46,170 nucleotides of DNA from Prevotella sp. UBA6429 (GTDB taxonomy: Bacteria > Bacteroidota > Bacteroidia > Bacteroidales > Bacteroidaceae), in contig DJOV01000126.1 in NCBI GenBank assembly GCA_002437285.1, forward strand, positions 6,849 to 53,018, in the 5' to 3' direction. Within the stretch, counting starts at the first letter, position 1, and every line of letters begins with the position of its first letter. The notes below the pieces were generated by a model that saw only the letters and a list, made by a program, of their open reading frames with translations, was not told where the DNA came from and made no database searches. This document shows, one piece after another, positions 26,869 to 36,526 of the stretch. The position numbers were made by a program, and so were the translations under genes.

Positions 26869-28668
26869 ATGAAAACAATGTTCAACATAAAGGAAAAGGT
26901 CAAGGCCTGCGGCATCCGGGGCTTCCGTCTGGCGGCGCTTGTGCCCCTGTGTCTCTGTGCCTTCCCGTTTTTCACATCCTGCTCCGATTTCATCAACCAG
27001 GATTCCGACCGTGTGATCCTTGACGGCAAGGACCACCTCAACAATGCTGAGGACACCCTCTACAGTGTTGTCGGCATTGTCAACAAGTTGCAGGCCATCG
27101 CCGACCGTACCATCCTCTTGGGTGAGGTGCGCGGCGACCTCTCCGACATCACCAACTACACGTCGGCCGACCTGCGCGACGTGGCGCTCTTCAACGTGAA
27201 GGACACCACCAACGCCTACAACTCGCCTGCCGACTACTATGCGGTCATCAACAACTGCAACTACTTCATCGCCCATGCCGACACGGCCCTGAAGAACAAC
27301 CGCAACGAGTACATCTTCCGCAAGGAGTATGCTGCCGTCAAGGCGTTCCGCGCATGGACCTACATGCAGATGGCCCAGGTCTATGGCCAGGTGCCTTTCG
27401 TCACCGACCCCATCCTCTCCAAGGCTGATGCCGACAAGGACTACCCCCGCTATGACATGCAGCAGATCTGCCAGTATTTCCTCAACGACCTCAAGGGCCT
27501 GGAGACCATCGAGAAGCCTGGCTACGGCGTCATCCGCCGTGTCGACTCGCGCTTCTTCTATTTCCCCATCTACCTTCTCGAGGGCGACATGAACCTCTGG
27601 CTGGGCAACTACCGCGAGGCCGCCTTGTGCTACTATCGTTACCTCTCCACCCGCAATGGTGAGAACGTGGGCTATCCCATCAGCAACAGCACCAATTGCT
27701 GGAGCCGCAACAGCACCCACTGGGACATGTCTCTCAGCCAGACTTCATGGTTCCGCGAGGGCAACAGTTATAGCCAGACCAGCGAGCTGGTGACGCTCAT
27801 CCCTGGCGACTCCATCCCGTCGGAGGGCAACTACAGCCAGCTCCGCAATCTCTTCAACTCGCGTTCGGAGAACGAGTACAAGGTGTCTGTCGTGCCTTCA
27901 CAGAGCCTCATCAACCTCTCGGAGGCGCAGACCTATTGCCATTACACCTCCACGCGCAATGTCATCTATGCTCCCACGGGTCTTAGCAACAATCAGACCG
28001 GCGACCTCCGCCTGTCCAGCGTCTACTCTTCCATGAAGAGCGACCGCATCGAGCAGAACAAGACCATCGACGTTGTGTCCAACTCGAAGCACAACGACCA
28101 GAACGTGCAGGTCTACCGCCGTTCCATGGTCTACCTCCACCTGGCCGAGGCTCTCAACCGCGCCGGCTTCCCCCGTTTCGCCTTCGAGATCCTGAAGGAC
28201 GGTGTCAACGACGAGATCATCCAGGAGAAGGTCATCCCCTATTACAAGGCCGACTCGGCCTGGATCGCCCAGTTCTCCTTCCCGTCCAACATGTATGTGC
28301 GCCGTTCAGGTGCCTATCCTGAGCTGGCGAGCGAGAACACGCTCGGCATCCACTCGCGTGGATGTGGTTGGTCGGAGTACAACGACTATTATGTCCTGCC
28401 CGACGACACCACACTCACTGGCGATGCCCGCCTGCAGTATCAAGTGGAGCACGTCGAGGATCTCATCATGGACGAGGACGCACTGGAGTTGGCCTTCGAG
28501 GGTCAGCGTTTCTACGACCTCATGCGTGTGGCTCTCCGCCGTGGCGACCCCGCTTACCTCGCTGACAAGGTCTACGGCCGCCGTGGCGCTGACAAGGTGG
28601 GCGAGATGCGTGGCCTCATCGGCAAGGACCTCTACCAGACTGCCAACTGGTACCTGCCGTTGCCTTGA
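26869..28668 (+). CDS. SusD/RagB-family surface lipoprotein (second pair)
   Basis: 599 residues from the chosen start; the frame opens at 26839, but the ATG at 26869 precedes a better signal peptide. The signal is long, with a basic start and a hydrophobic core (LAALVPLCLCAFPFF) ending in lipobox FTSC followed by SDFINQDSD. SusD features: the NAEDTLYSVVGIVNKLQAI helix, EYAAVKAFRAWTYMQMAQVYGQVPFV, and the C-terminal LIMDEDALELAFEGQRFYDLMRVALRRGDP block. It is the last gene of the operon and is followed 70 bases later by a strong terminator. Confidence 0.95.
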   Translation: MKTMFNIKEKVKACGIRGFRLAALVPLCLCAFPFFTSCSDFINQDSDRVILDGKDHLNNAEDTLYSVVGIVNKLQAIADRTILLGEVRGDLSDITNYTSADLRDVALFNVKDTTNAYNSPADYYAVINNCNYFIAHADTALKNNRNEYIFRKEYAAVKAFRAWTYMQMAQVYGQVPFVTDPILSKADADKDYPRYDMQQICQYFLNDLKGLETIEKPGYGVIRRVDSRFFYFPIYLLEGDMNLWLGNYREAALCYYRYLSTRNGENVGYPISNSTNCWSRNSTHWDMSLSQTSWFREGNSYSQTSELVTLIPGDSIPSEGNYSQLRNLFNSRSENEYKVSVVPSQSLINLSEAQTYCHYTSTRNVIYAPTGLSNNQTGDLRLSSVYSSMKSDRIEQNKTIDVVSNSKHNDQNVQVYRRSMVYLHLAEALNRAGFPRFAFEILKDGVNDEIIQEKVIPYYKADSAWIAQFSFPSNMYVRRSGAYPELASENTLGIHSRGCGWSEYNDYYVLPDDTTLTGDARLQYQVEHVEDLIMDEDALELAFEGQRFYDLMRVALRRGDPAYLADKVYGRRGADKVGEMRGLIGKDLYQTANWYLPLP

Positions 28669-28737
28669 TCGCCGGCCAATCGTTAGCACACATCAGCTTG
28701 CGCAGGCTTGATGCCTGACAAGCATATCCGTCATCAT

Positions 28738-28790
28738 GGGGCGAGCCAGCAGCACTCTTAGTAGTCCCTTGGCTTGCCCCCCTTCTTTTG
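28738..28790 (+). terminator. Terminator of the FAS1/SusCD operon
   Basis: Arms 28738-28748 and 28770-28780 (GGGGCGAGCCA with TGGCTTGCCCC, one G-U pair) form an 11-pair stem with a 21-base loop, followed by CCTTCTTTTG. It closes the seven-gene operon. The 140 bases that follow, up to the next start, show no full promoter; a partial -7 (AACCTTTG) lies about 50 bases before the next gene. Confidence 0.8.
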
Positions 28791-28929
28791 CCACTCGTCC
28801 CCATGCTTTCATTTTCCGTTCCCGTTCGTTGATGAAAGCCAGTCGTCACAGAAGAAATCATCATTGCAGATAGACAACCTTTGTAAAAAGACAACCGTTT
28901 CAGAAAGATAACCATTACATTATTGACTT

Positions 28930-29346
28930 ATGAAGAAAAAACTATTACCCATCCTGCTTGCGTCGCTGGCCCTGTTGCCGCAAGCCTCCCGTGCCGACTC
29001 CAAGCAGATGTTCGCCTCGCTGGTCTTCACCAGTTCGCGCTCTGTTGACGATGTGCAGCTCTACATGCCCACCGAGGGCCAGCGTGGCCCCGTCGTGAAG
29101 TTTGGCGAGAAACGCCTCTATGTGGGCAAACGCGGATTTGCGCTGAACGGCCTCAAGGGCCTGTCTTTCCACATGGAGGTGGTGAGCGGTGTGCGCGACA
29201 TCCACACCGATGAGACTTCCGAGGCCAGCAAGCCGTTCGCCGTCTATTCCCTCGACGGCCGCCTTGTGCGCCGTGGTGCCACCTCTCTTGAGGGTCTGCC
29301 CAAAGGCATCTACATCGCCAAGGGCAAAAAGTATGTTGTGAAATAA
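28930..29346 (+). CDS. Small secreted protein with C-terminal sorting-like motif
   Basis: 138 residues. A signal peptide ends near residue 22 (LLPILLASLALLPQASRA). The body is a short all-beta stretch (KQMFASLVFTSSRSVDDVQL, KFGEKRLYVGKRGF, LSFHMEV) and the C-terminus (VYSLDGRLVRRG, GLPKGIYIAKGKKYVVK) resembles the type A C-terminal domain seen on the DUF4859 protein. I do not recognise a catalytic domain. The gene at 36527 encodes a protein of the same size and plan, so the two are probably distant paralogues bracketing the protease and regulator genes. It may be a stand-alone secretion-tag protein or a small binding protein. Confidence 0.8.
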   Translation: MKKKLLPILLASLALLPQASRADSKQMFASLVFTSSRSVDDVQLYMPTEGQRGPVVKFGEKRLYVGKRGFALNGLKGLSFHMEVVSGVRDIHTDETSEASKPFAVYSLDGRLVRRGATSLEGLPKGIYIAKGKKYVVK

Positions 29347-29369
29347 TCCGTTAAGCAGCACATTGTAAG

Positions 29370-31097
29370 ATGAAAAAAATTTTATTTGCCATATCCATCC
29401 TTCTCACAGCCTGCCAGTCACTGTCAGCGCAAGATTCCCTCTACGTGCAGTGGGCTGACCGTTTTCAGGAGAACAAATTGCTCTTTTCCACGGCCACACT
29501 CGATTCCATCGAGTTCTTTGCCCGTGGCACCATGCCCGTCATCCGCCGCTATTCACCCCAGTTCAAGAACGGTTACAGCGACTATCGTGTCAACAATCTC
29601 ATCAAGACTGACGGCTCCACCAACGGCACCGTGTGCTTTGGCGACCCAGGCCTGATCGTATGGAAGCCCAAGACCTCCGACCAGGCATACAACAACGACT
29701 ACAATGTCGAGTCCAACCGTTGGACCTTCAAGCGGAGCCAGGAGAGCGAGCACTTCATTTGTTTCTGGGACCGTCCCTTCGGCGACAACCCCAATGCCTC
29801 CACCGTGCCCAGCTCCTATCGTGTCAACATCGACGACCTGCTGAAGAAGGCCGAGCAGTTCTACAACACCAACATCACCCGGCTCGGCATGGTGGTGGTG
29901 GGACAGCAGGCCACCCACAAGAGTCGGCTCAACAAGTATAAGATGTCCATCTACCTGCTCTATCCCGGCACCCACGACGGAGTGACCATCGACAACTGGG
30001 TGGCCACCGGCGCCGGCAACGACAACACCATCGGCACCCTGTGGATCACACCGGCTACCTGCCAGCCTGCCGGCTCCACCATCGCCCATGAGATCGGCCA
30101 CACGTTCCAGTACCAGACTTACTGCGACAACATCATCAACGGCAAGGCCGATGACTTGCGCAGCGGCTTCCGCTATGGCTATCCCGGTTCCAACGGCGGT
30201 TGCGGCTTCTGGGAGCAGTGCGCCCAGTGGGTGGCCCATGAGGACTATCCCTCCGAGACCGTCAGCGACTACAACTTTGTCAACTGGACCAACCAGCACC
30301 ACCGCCACTTCGAGCACGAGTTCCATCGTTACGCCTCCTACTGGGAGCAGTATCTCTGGACCGAGAAGCATGGCATCACGGCCCTGGGCCGCATCTGGAA
30401 CGAGAGCGTCTATCCTGAGGATGCCAACCAGGCCTACATGCGCATCTTCCTCGACAACAACTACGACTCGCTGCGTGCCGACCTCTTCGAGTATGCGCAG
30501 AAGTCGGTCACCATGGACTTCGACCACACGCGTGCCTATGCCAACAACCGCACCTGGAACTGGATTACTCCAGCCTACGACGCCTTCACCGTGACCCTCT
30601 ACGACACGCTCGACGGCTGGAAGCAGATTGGCTATGAGCAGTGTGTGCAGCCCACGGGCTTCAGCATCATCCCCCTCAAGCTCGTCAAGGGCGGCACGGA
30701 GCTTAGCCTGACGGTGCGCGGCGTCGACGCGGGCAGCCTGTTGCCTTCCGCCGATCCCGGCAAGCAGGTCAACGCCGACGGCAAGCAAGTGGCCACCGTC
30801 ACCCGTTACAATGTCACCGATGTCAGCGGCCATGAGGGATGGGCCCTCGGCTTCGTCGCCCTCTGCGGTGACAAGCGCGTCTACAGTCCGGCGACATTCA
30901 TCAGCAACACTGACGGCGCAGCCGCCTCCACGCTGAGTGGCACCGCCACCTTCACCGTGCCCGAGGGCGCCACGCGCCTCTGGGCGGTTGTCCAGGGCTC
31001 GCCCACCGAGTATCGTCGTTGCCCGTGGGATGACAAGGAGGCTACTGACGACCAGTTGCCTTACCAGCTCAAGATCACTGGCACCACGCTGAAATGA
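29370..31097 (+). CDS. DUF6055-type secreted zinc metalloprotease (first)
   Basis: 575 residues. The signal peptide ends in LTACQSLSAQ near residue 21; the TAC could be a lipobox, but cleavage after SAQ is also possible. The DUF6055 region runs from about 115 to 400. It has the zinc-metalloprotease motif HEIGH (H240, E241, H244) and, downstream, GFWEQCAQW, whose E282 is conserved in the next gene's product and is a candidate third zinc ligand (gluzincin type). A beta-rich C-terminal domain (about 410-575) follows. It is paired with a second DUF6055 gene. Its place beside SusCD pairs suggests it trims protein or glycoprotein substrate at the cell surface. Peptidase activity is inferred from the motif. 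Confidence 0.85.
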   Translation: MKKILFAISILLTACQSLSAQDSLYVQWADRFQENKLLFSTATLDSIEFFARGTMPVIRRYSPQFKNGYSDYRVNNLIKTDGSTNGTVCFGDPGLIVWKPKTSDQAYNNDYNVESNRWTFKRSQESEHFICFWDRPFGDNPNASTVPSSYRVNIDDLLKKAEQFYNTNITRLGMVVVGQQATHKSRLNKYKMSIYLLYPGTHDGVTIDNWVATGAGNDNTIGTLWITPATCQPAGSTIAHEIGHTFQYQTYCDNIINGKADDLRSGFRYGYPGSNGGCGFWEQCAQWVAHEDYPSETVSDYNFVNWTNQHHRHFEHEFHRYASYWEQYLWTEKHGITALGRIWNESVYPEDANQAYMRIFLDNNYDSLRADLFEYAQKSVTMDFDHTRAYANNRTWNWITPAYDAFTVTLYDTLDGWKQIGYEQCVQPTGFSIIPLKLVKGGTELSLTVRGVDAGSLLPSADPGKQVNADGKQVATVTRYNVTDVSGHEGWALGFVALCGDKRVYSPATFISNTDGAAASTLSGTATFTVPEGATRLWAVVQGSPTEYRRCPWDDKEATDDQLPYQLKITGTTLK

Positions 31098-31103
31098 TAG
31101 GCG

Positions 31104-31155
31104 GAGGGCATGGCGACGTCCGCCCACCGGACGGCCCCATGCCCTCTTGTTTTTA
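31104..31155 (+). terminator. Terminator between the two DUF6055 genes
   Basis: Outer arms 31104-31113 and 31137-31146 (GAGGGCATGG with CCATGCCCTC) are perfectly complementary and enclose a smaller GTCCG/CGGAC hairpin. TTGTTTTTA follows. It would end or reduce transcription between the two protease genes, so the second is either less expressed or has its own promoter. Confidence 0.8.
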
Positions 31156-31181
31156 CCCCTTTTTGCCATTCCTCTTATCCC

Positions 31182-32453
31182 ATGAACCTGAAATCTCTTA
31201 TCCTTACCCTTGCTTGTGCCGCCGTCATGCCGGCCACAGCACAGAAGCGCGTCTTCATGCCTGAGGATCTGCGCTCCATCGACTTCACCTGCGACAGCAG
31301 CCGTTACTCATGGATGCACTCCGCCCAGACGCGCGACCTCGTGTTCTTCTGGGAGAAAGGCTTCGGTGACGACCCCGCCAACCCGCCCCAGCTCGACGGT
31401 CACCCCATGCGCTTCGACCTCGAGAACCTCAAGACCCGTGTCCAGCAGTACTACCATTTCTTCCGCGACACCCTCCGTTTCACCCTTCCCGGCAGCAAGG
31501 CCGACCGTTACAAGATGATGGTCATGGTCAACTATTCGCTTGAGGGCACGGCCTATGGCGGCACCTACGACAACTTCATCGGTGCCCTTTGGGTGGCCCC
31601 CAACCGCATCCAGGACCGCAAGCTCAACTGCCTGGCCCATGAGCTGGGCCATTGTTTCCAGCTCCAGATCCAGGCCGACAGCGTGTCGCCCTGCTGGGGT
31701 GGTAGCGGCTTCTTTGAGATGACGTCACAGTGGATGCTGTGGCAGGTCAACCCCGACTGGCTCACCGATGAGAACTATCACTTCGAGGCCTTCAAGAAGC
31801 TCACCCACAAGGCTTATCTCGACGGCTCCAATGTCTACCACTCGCCCTATGTCATCGAGTATTGGGCCGAGAAGCATGGGCGCACCTCCATCGCCGACCT
31901 CTATCGCGACGGTCGCCTGGGCGAGGATCCCGTCATGACCTACCAGCGCCACTTCGGCATCAGCCAGCGTCAGTTTTGCGATGAGATGATCGACTGCTAC
32001 CAGCGTCTGGTCAATCTCGATTACAGTCACGCCTACCGCGAGACACGCCGCTACGCCTGTCAGTTCTCCACGCCCATGGAGGCCATGGGCAAAGGGTGGA
32101 GCCCACGCAAGGACTTCCTGCCCGAGGACTATGGCTTCAATGCCATCCGCCTCACCGGTTGCCAGCCCGGCCGCAAGGTCAGCGCCGCTGTCACGGCCAG
32201 CGACCAGGCTCACCGTCAGGGGGGGCTTCGCTATGGCTTGGTGGCCGTCACCGCCGCCGGCAAGTCGGTCTATGGCCGTCCGGCCGCCAAGGGCAGCGTC
32301 AGCATGAAGTTGCCGGCCGAGCCGCTCAAGGCCGTCTATCTCGTAGTGATGGGTGCCCCTGCACAGCACAAGCGCCTGTCGTGGGACAGCAAGGAGCCCA
32401 ACCGCCAGTATCCCTATACCGTGACGTTCACCTCGGGCGTCCACCCCGAGTGA
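31182..32453 (+). CDS. DUF6055-type secreted zinc metalloprotease (second)
   Basis: 423 residues from the chosen start. The frame opens at 31110, but that start lies inside the terminator, and the ATG at 31182 begins a clear signal peptide (MNLKSLILTLACAAVMPATA). The catalytic motif is HELGH (H153, E154, H157), followed by GFFEMTSQW (E179), the same plan as the preceding protein, but the spacing between motif and glutamate is 16 residues shorter. The C-terminal beta-rich domain (about 330-423) ends with the shared SWDSKEPNRQYPYTVTF pattern (compare CPWDDKEATDDQLPY in the first). It is a clear diverged paralogue of the first. The shorter body suggests a different substrate pocket. Confidence 0.85.
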   Translation: MNLKSLILTLACAAVMPATAQKRVFMPEDLRSIDFTCDSSRYSWMHSAQTRDLVFFWEKGFGDDPANPPQLDGHPMRFDLENLKTRVQQYYHFFRDTLRFTLPGSKADRYKMMVMVNYSLEGTAYGGTYDNFIGALWVAPNRIQDRKLNCLAHELGHCFQLQIQADSVSPCWGGSGFFEMTSQWMLWQVNPDWLTDENYHFEAFKKLTHKAYLDGSNVYHSPYVIEYWAEKHGRTSIADLYRDGRLGEDPVMTYQRHFGISQRQFCDEMIDCYQRLVNLDYSHAYRETRRYACQFSTPMEAMGKGWSPRKDFLPEDYGFNAIRLTGCQPGRKVSAAVTASDQAHRQGGLRYGLVAVTAAGKSVYGRPAAKGSVSMKLPAEPLKAVYLVVMGAPAQHKRLSWDSKEPNRQYPYTVTFTSGVHPE

Positions 32454-32532
32454 CGCACCGCACTCCGCGTCACCCCGCACACCCCTGCACCCCTGCCATC
32501 ACTTGATCCCCATCCGTCAACCCATCCGTCTC

Positions 32533-35500
32533 ATGAAATCGAAAGTCAACATTCTGCTCCTGTTCCTTCTCCTGTTGCCCCTCAGCCTCTCGGCCCAGCC
32601 CGTGGGGGCTCAGCCGTGTCGCAACATCACACTGGCCGACGGCCTCTGTGCCTACACGGTTCGCGCCTTGGCGCAGGACTCGCGCGGTTTCATGTGGATG
32701 GGTACCGATGGTGGTCTCTGCCGTTATGACGGCACGATGGTGCAGCCGTTCCTTCGTCCTGATGTCGCCGACCAGTATGTGTCGTCCATCCTTCCCCTGT
32801 CCGACGGGCTGGTGGTGGGCACCTCGCGTGGTGCCGTGTTCTTCCGCTTCGCCGACGAGCGCTTTCAGCCCATCGGCCCGAAGGCGCACGATGGTGTGCG
32901 CCTCACCTCAAGCGTCAGTGCCATAGTGGCCGACCGCGACAGCAATGTGTGGATAGCCACCAAGGGCCAGGGCCTCTTCTGCTACGCCCCCCGCACACAG
33001 GAGCTCACCCACCTGCCTGTGGCCGATGGTTATCTGCTGGGTGTCTATGTCGATGCGCGCAACCAGGTGTATGCCCTGACGGAGAATGTCGCGCAAGCCG
33101 TGTTGCTTCTCGACAAGTCCACCGGCCGTTTCACCGCCTTCCCGTTGCCGGCCGATGTGGCCGAGGGCCGTGTCATGTCCATGCTTCGCCTCGACGACGG
33201 CACCATGCTCTACGGCACCTGGCGTCGCGGCCTTGTCACGCCGCGCGGCACGCTCAACCCTTCCGACCACAGCCTCTACCACATCCATGCCCTCCTGCGG
33301 CAGCCTGACGGCACCGTGCTGGTGGGAGCCGATGCCGGTCTCTTTGTCTACAGTCCGCAAGACCATACGGTGCGTCCCTTCCCCACAACGGCCTCCATGC
33401 CGTTGCCGGTTGCCGTCCCCGCCCTGTCACCCAAGTTTGTCTATAGCATCGTCAAGGACCAGGAGGGTGGTCTGTGGTACTCCACGTTCTATGGTGGCGT
33501 CTATTACGTGTCGCCGATGGGCAACCGCTTCCGCTCGCTGACCCCCGAGACATCGCCCTTGCTCCGCGGCAACATCGTGTCGCGCTTCTGCGAGGACAGC
33601 CGCCACCGCATCTGGGTGGCCACCGATGATGGCGGTGTCGACTGCTACGACCCGTCAGCCGGGCAGATGGTCGACTTTCCCGCGCGCCAGCGGCTGGCCA
33701 CGGTCAACGCCCACGCCTTCCTGCCCATGGGCGATGACCTGTGGATCGGCACCTACGCCCAGGGCATCCTCTGCATGAACACCCTGACCGGCGCGGTGAC
33801 CCCTGTGCCCCATGCGCCCGCCAGCACTTACTCTCTTTGTCGCGACAGCCGCGGTCGCCTGTGGGTGGGCACCATTGACGGCATTTACCTTGCCGATGTC
33901 GCCCGAGGCACGTTCCGTCGTCTCAAGACGTTCGCCACGCTCGTTATAGACATTGTGGAGGATCCGCACGGCAACGTGTGGTTTGCTACCCAAGATGAGG
34001 GCGTGTGGCGTCTCGACAGCCGAGGCCGTTGGCATCATTACCAGCCTTCGGCCAAGGGCCAGGACCCCAACGTGCGACAATCGCGTGACCTCTGCGTGGC
34101 CCATGACGGTCGTGTGTTTGTGGCCACGCCCCAGGGTGTCTACGTGTGGCACACCGACACCGACACCTTCGAGCATATCGCCACCGAGGTGCCCCTCCAC
34201 AACATCAATGCCATTGTGGAGGATGCCGGTGCCCTCTGGCTCTCCTCCGACCAGGGCATCTTCCGGTATTCACAGGCCGACGGCCTACAGATGTTCAACC
34301 GCTATGACGGCATCGTCGGTGAGCAGTTTGGCCCGTCATCGGCTCTCAAGGCTTCCGACGGTTGCATCTATTTCGGGTCCACCCACGGCTTCACCTGCTT
34401 CTATCCCTACCAGGTCAAGGTCAACACCCATGAGGCCCCCGTGGTCATCACGCGCCTCGACATCTTCGGCCAGCCCGTCAGCGCGGGCACCGACCGCCTG
34501 CCCGAGGCCTTGGCATGCGCGCAGCAGCTCGACATCTACGCCGGCGACGACATGTTCACCATCCACTTCGCCTCGCTCAGCTACTGCTCACCCGAGAAGA
34601 ACCGTTATGCCTACATGCTCGACGGTTTCGACAAGACGTGGAACTACACCCTCAACCCCTCGGCCACCTACACCAATCTGCCGTCGGGCACCTACACCTT
34701 CCGTGTGCGCGCCACCAACAGCGATGGCGTGTGGACCACCGACGAGGCGCGTCTCACTGTGGTGGTCCATCCCCCCTTGTGGTGGAGCTGGCCGGCCCGC
34801 GTCATCTATCTCTTGCTCATCATGGGTGCCATCTGGTTCTACATCCACCTGCGCCTCAAGGCCGCCGACCGCCGCCACCGCCACGAGATGCGCCGTCTCA
34901 ATGAGCGCAAGGACCTGGAGGTGAAGGAGGACCGCCTGCGATTCTTCACCATGATCGCCCACGAGATCCGCACCCCGGTGTCGCTCATCATCGGCCCGTT
35001 GGAGACGCTCATGCGCCATGTGTCCAACCATGCCCATGACACCGTGCTCGCCACCGAGGGCGACAGCCTGAAGATGATCGACCGCAACGCCCACCGCCTG
35101 CTGGAGCTTGTCAACCAGCTCCTCGACTTCAACAAGGTGCAGCAGGCCGGCCTCGAGATGCGGTTCGCCCAGCGCAGGGTCTATGACATCGTGCACGCCG
35201 TGGCCGAGCGCTTCGCCCCCACGCTCGAGCAGAAGGGCGCCCGCTTCACCGTCGACTATCCGCCCGAGACCTTCATGGCTGTGGTCGATGCCGAGGCGGT
35301 GACCAAGGTCATCAGCAACCTCATGACCAATGCCACGAAGTACACCCACACGCAGGTGACGCTCAGTTGTCAGCCGGCGGCCGACGGCCAGACGTTCGTC
35401 ATCACCGTTGCTGACGACGGTGTGGGCATCAGCCCTGCCGAGCAGAAGAAGATCTTCGGAGCCTTCTACCAGGCGCAGGACAACAAGCCCGGCACCGGCA

Positions 35501-36486
35501 TCGGCCTGGCCATCGTTGACAGCATCGTCAAGATGCATGGCGGCCGGGTGAGCGTCACGTCGCAGGTGGGGCGCGGTGCCACGTTCACCGTGGTGCTCCC
35601 CACCCACCAGCAGACGGAGAGCCAGCCGGCGGACAAGCCTCAGGAGCAGACTGTCCGTGACGACACCGCCAAGGCCTTCACCTCCGCTCAGCCTGTCGCA
35701 CCCGCTCAGCCTGTCGATGTCTCCGCGGTCACCACGGCCGACCGTCCTTACCTCCTCATCGTCGATGACAGTACCGACATGTTGCACTTCCTCACTGACA
35801 ACTTCCACGACACCTACACCGTCATCACCGCGGAGCAGGGCGAGGAGGCGCTCGAGAAGTTGCGTGCCAATCCCGTTGCCCTGATCATCTCCGACTGGAT
35901 GATGCCGGTCATGGATGGTGCCGAGCTGTGTCGGCGTGTCAGGGCCGACAAGCGCTTCAGTCACATACCCTTCGTGATGCTCACCGCCAAGACCGACGAC
36001 GACACCAAGACCGAGAGCATGAACTGTGGCGCCGACGCCTACATCGAGAAGCCGTTCGCCATGGACTATCTGCAGGCCTGCATCCGCAACCTGCTCGACA
36101 TGCGGCGCCGCCTCTTCCAGATGTTCTCGGCCACGCCTGAGGCTACCGTCAGCGACATGGAGGCGTCACCTGTCGATAGCGAACTGCTGCAGCAGATGAC
36201 GAAGATCATCGAGGAACACATCGACAGCAAGGAACTGAGTGTCAACTACCTGGCCGAACAGCTCAACATGAGCCGGTCAGGACTGTTTGCCAAGGTCAAG
36301 GCCATCACCGATGTCACACCCAACGAACTCATACAGGTCGTCCGCCTCAAGCGCGCCGCCCAGCTCCTGCGCGAGGGCAGGTATCGTGTCAATGAGGTGA
36401 GCTACATGGTGGGCTTCTCCTCGCCCAGCTATTTCTCCAAGTGTTTCACCAAGCAGTTTGGCAAGAAGCCGGGCGAGTTCAAGTGA
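32533..36486 (+). CDS. Hybrid two-component system (HTCS) regulator
   Basis: 1317 residues from the chosen start; the ATG at 32533 begins a signal or anchor (KVNILLLFLLLLPLSLSA), the upstream one does not. In order: a periplasmic double beta-propeller of Reg_prop repeats (about 30-680; DSRGFMWMGTDGGLCRYDG), a Y_Y_Y domain (about 690-740), a membrane segment (about 750-774), HisKA with phosphoacceptor H810 (AHEIRTP), HATPase (NLMTNATKY; DDGVGIS; GTGIGLAI), a receiver with acceptor D1121 (SDWMMP) and a C-terminal AraC helix-turn-helix. It senses a breakdown product in the periplasm and switches on the local operon. HTCS proteins usually govern glycan loci, yet no CAZyme is seen here. Confidence 0.97.
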   Translation: MKSKVNILLLFLLLLPLSLSAQPVGAQPCRNITLADGLCAYTVRALAQDSRGFMWMGTDGGLCRYDGTMVQPFLRPDVADQYVSSILPLSDGLVVGTSRGAVFFRFADERFQPIGPKAHDGVRLTSSVSAIVADRDSNVWIATKGQGLFCYAPRTQELTHLPVADGYLLGVYVDARNQVYALTENVAQAVLLLDKSTGRFTAFPLPADVAEGRVMSMLRLDDGTMLYGTWRRGLVTPRGTLNPSDHSLYHIHALLRQPDGTVLVGADAGLFVYSPQDHTVRPFPTTASMPLPVAVPALSPKFVYSIVKDQEGGLWYSTFYGGVYYVSPMGNRFRSLTPETSPLLRGNIVSRFCEDSRHRIWVATDDGGVDCYDPSAGQMVDFPARQRLATVNAHAFLPMGDDLWIGTYAQGILCMNTLTGAVTPVPHAPASTYSLCRDSRGRLWVGTIDGIYLADVARGTFRRLKTFATLVIDIVEDPHGNVWFATQDEGVWRLDSRGRWHHYQPSAKGQDPNVRQSRDLCVAHDGRVFVATPQGVYVWHTDTDTFEHIATEVPLHNINAIVEDAGALWLSSDQGIFRYSQADGLQMFNRYDGIVGEQFGPSSALKASDGCIYFGSTHGFTCFYPYQVKVNTHEAPVVITRLDIFGQPVSAGTDRLPEALACAQQLDIYAGDDMFTIHFASLSYCSPEKNRYAYMLDGFDKTWNYTLNPSATYTNLPSGTYTFRVRATNSDGVWTTDEARLTVVVHPPLWWSWPARVIYLLLIMGAIWFYIHLRLKAADRRHRHEMRRLNERKDLEVKEDRLRFFTMIAHEIRTPVSLIIGPLETLMRHVSNHAHDTVLATEGDSLKMIDRNAHRLLELVNQLLDFNKVQQAGLEMRFAQRRVYDIVHAVAERFAPTLEQKGARFTVDYPPETFMAVVDAEAVTKVISNLMTNATKYTHTQVTLSCQPAADGQTFVITVADDGVGISPAEQKKIFGAFYQAQDNKPGTGIGLAIVDSIVKMHGGRVSVTSQVGRGATFTVVLPTHQQTESQPADKPQEQTVRDDTAKAFTSAQPVAPAQPVDVSAVTTADRPYLLIVDDSTDMLHFLTDNFHDTYTVITAEQGEEALEKLRANPVALIISDWMMPVMDGAELCRRVRADKRFSHIPFVMLTAKTDDDTKTESMNCGADAYIEKPFAMDYLQACIRNLLDMRRRLFQMFSATPEATVSDMEASPVDSELLQQMTKIIEEHIDSKELSVNYLAEQLNMSRSGLFAKVKAITDVTPNELIQVVRLKRAAQLLREGRYRVNEVSYMVGFSSPSYFSKCFTKQFGKKPGEFK

Positions 36487-36526
36487 GCCTCCCTTCTCCT
36501 GTGAATCAGCAAAACCACTTTTCCCT

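Noticed and set aside
29553..31169. Long minus-strand open frame opposite the first DUF6055 gene
   Set aside because: It is a shadow of a GC-rich coding region with no recognisable protein features.
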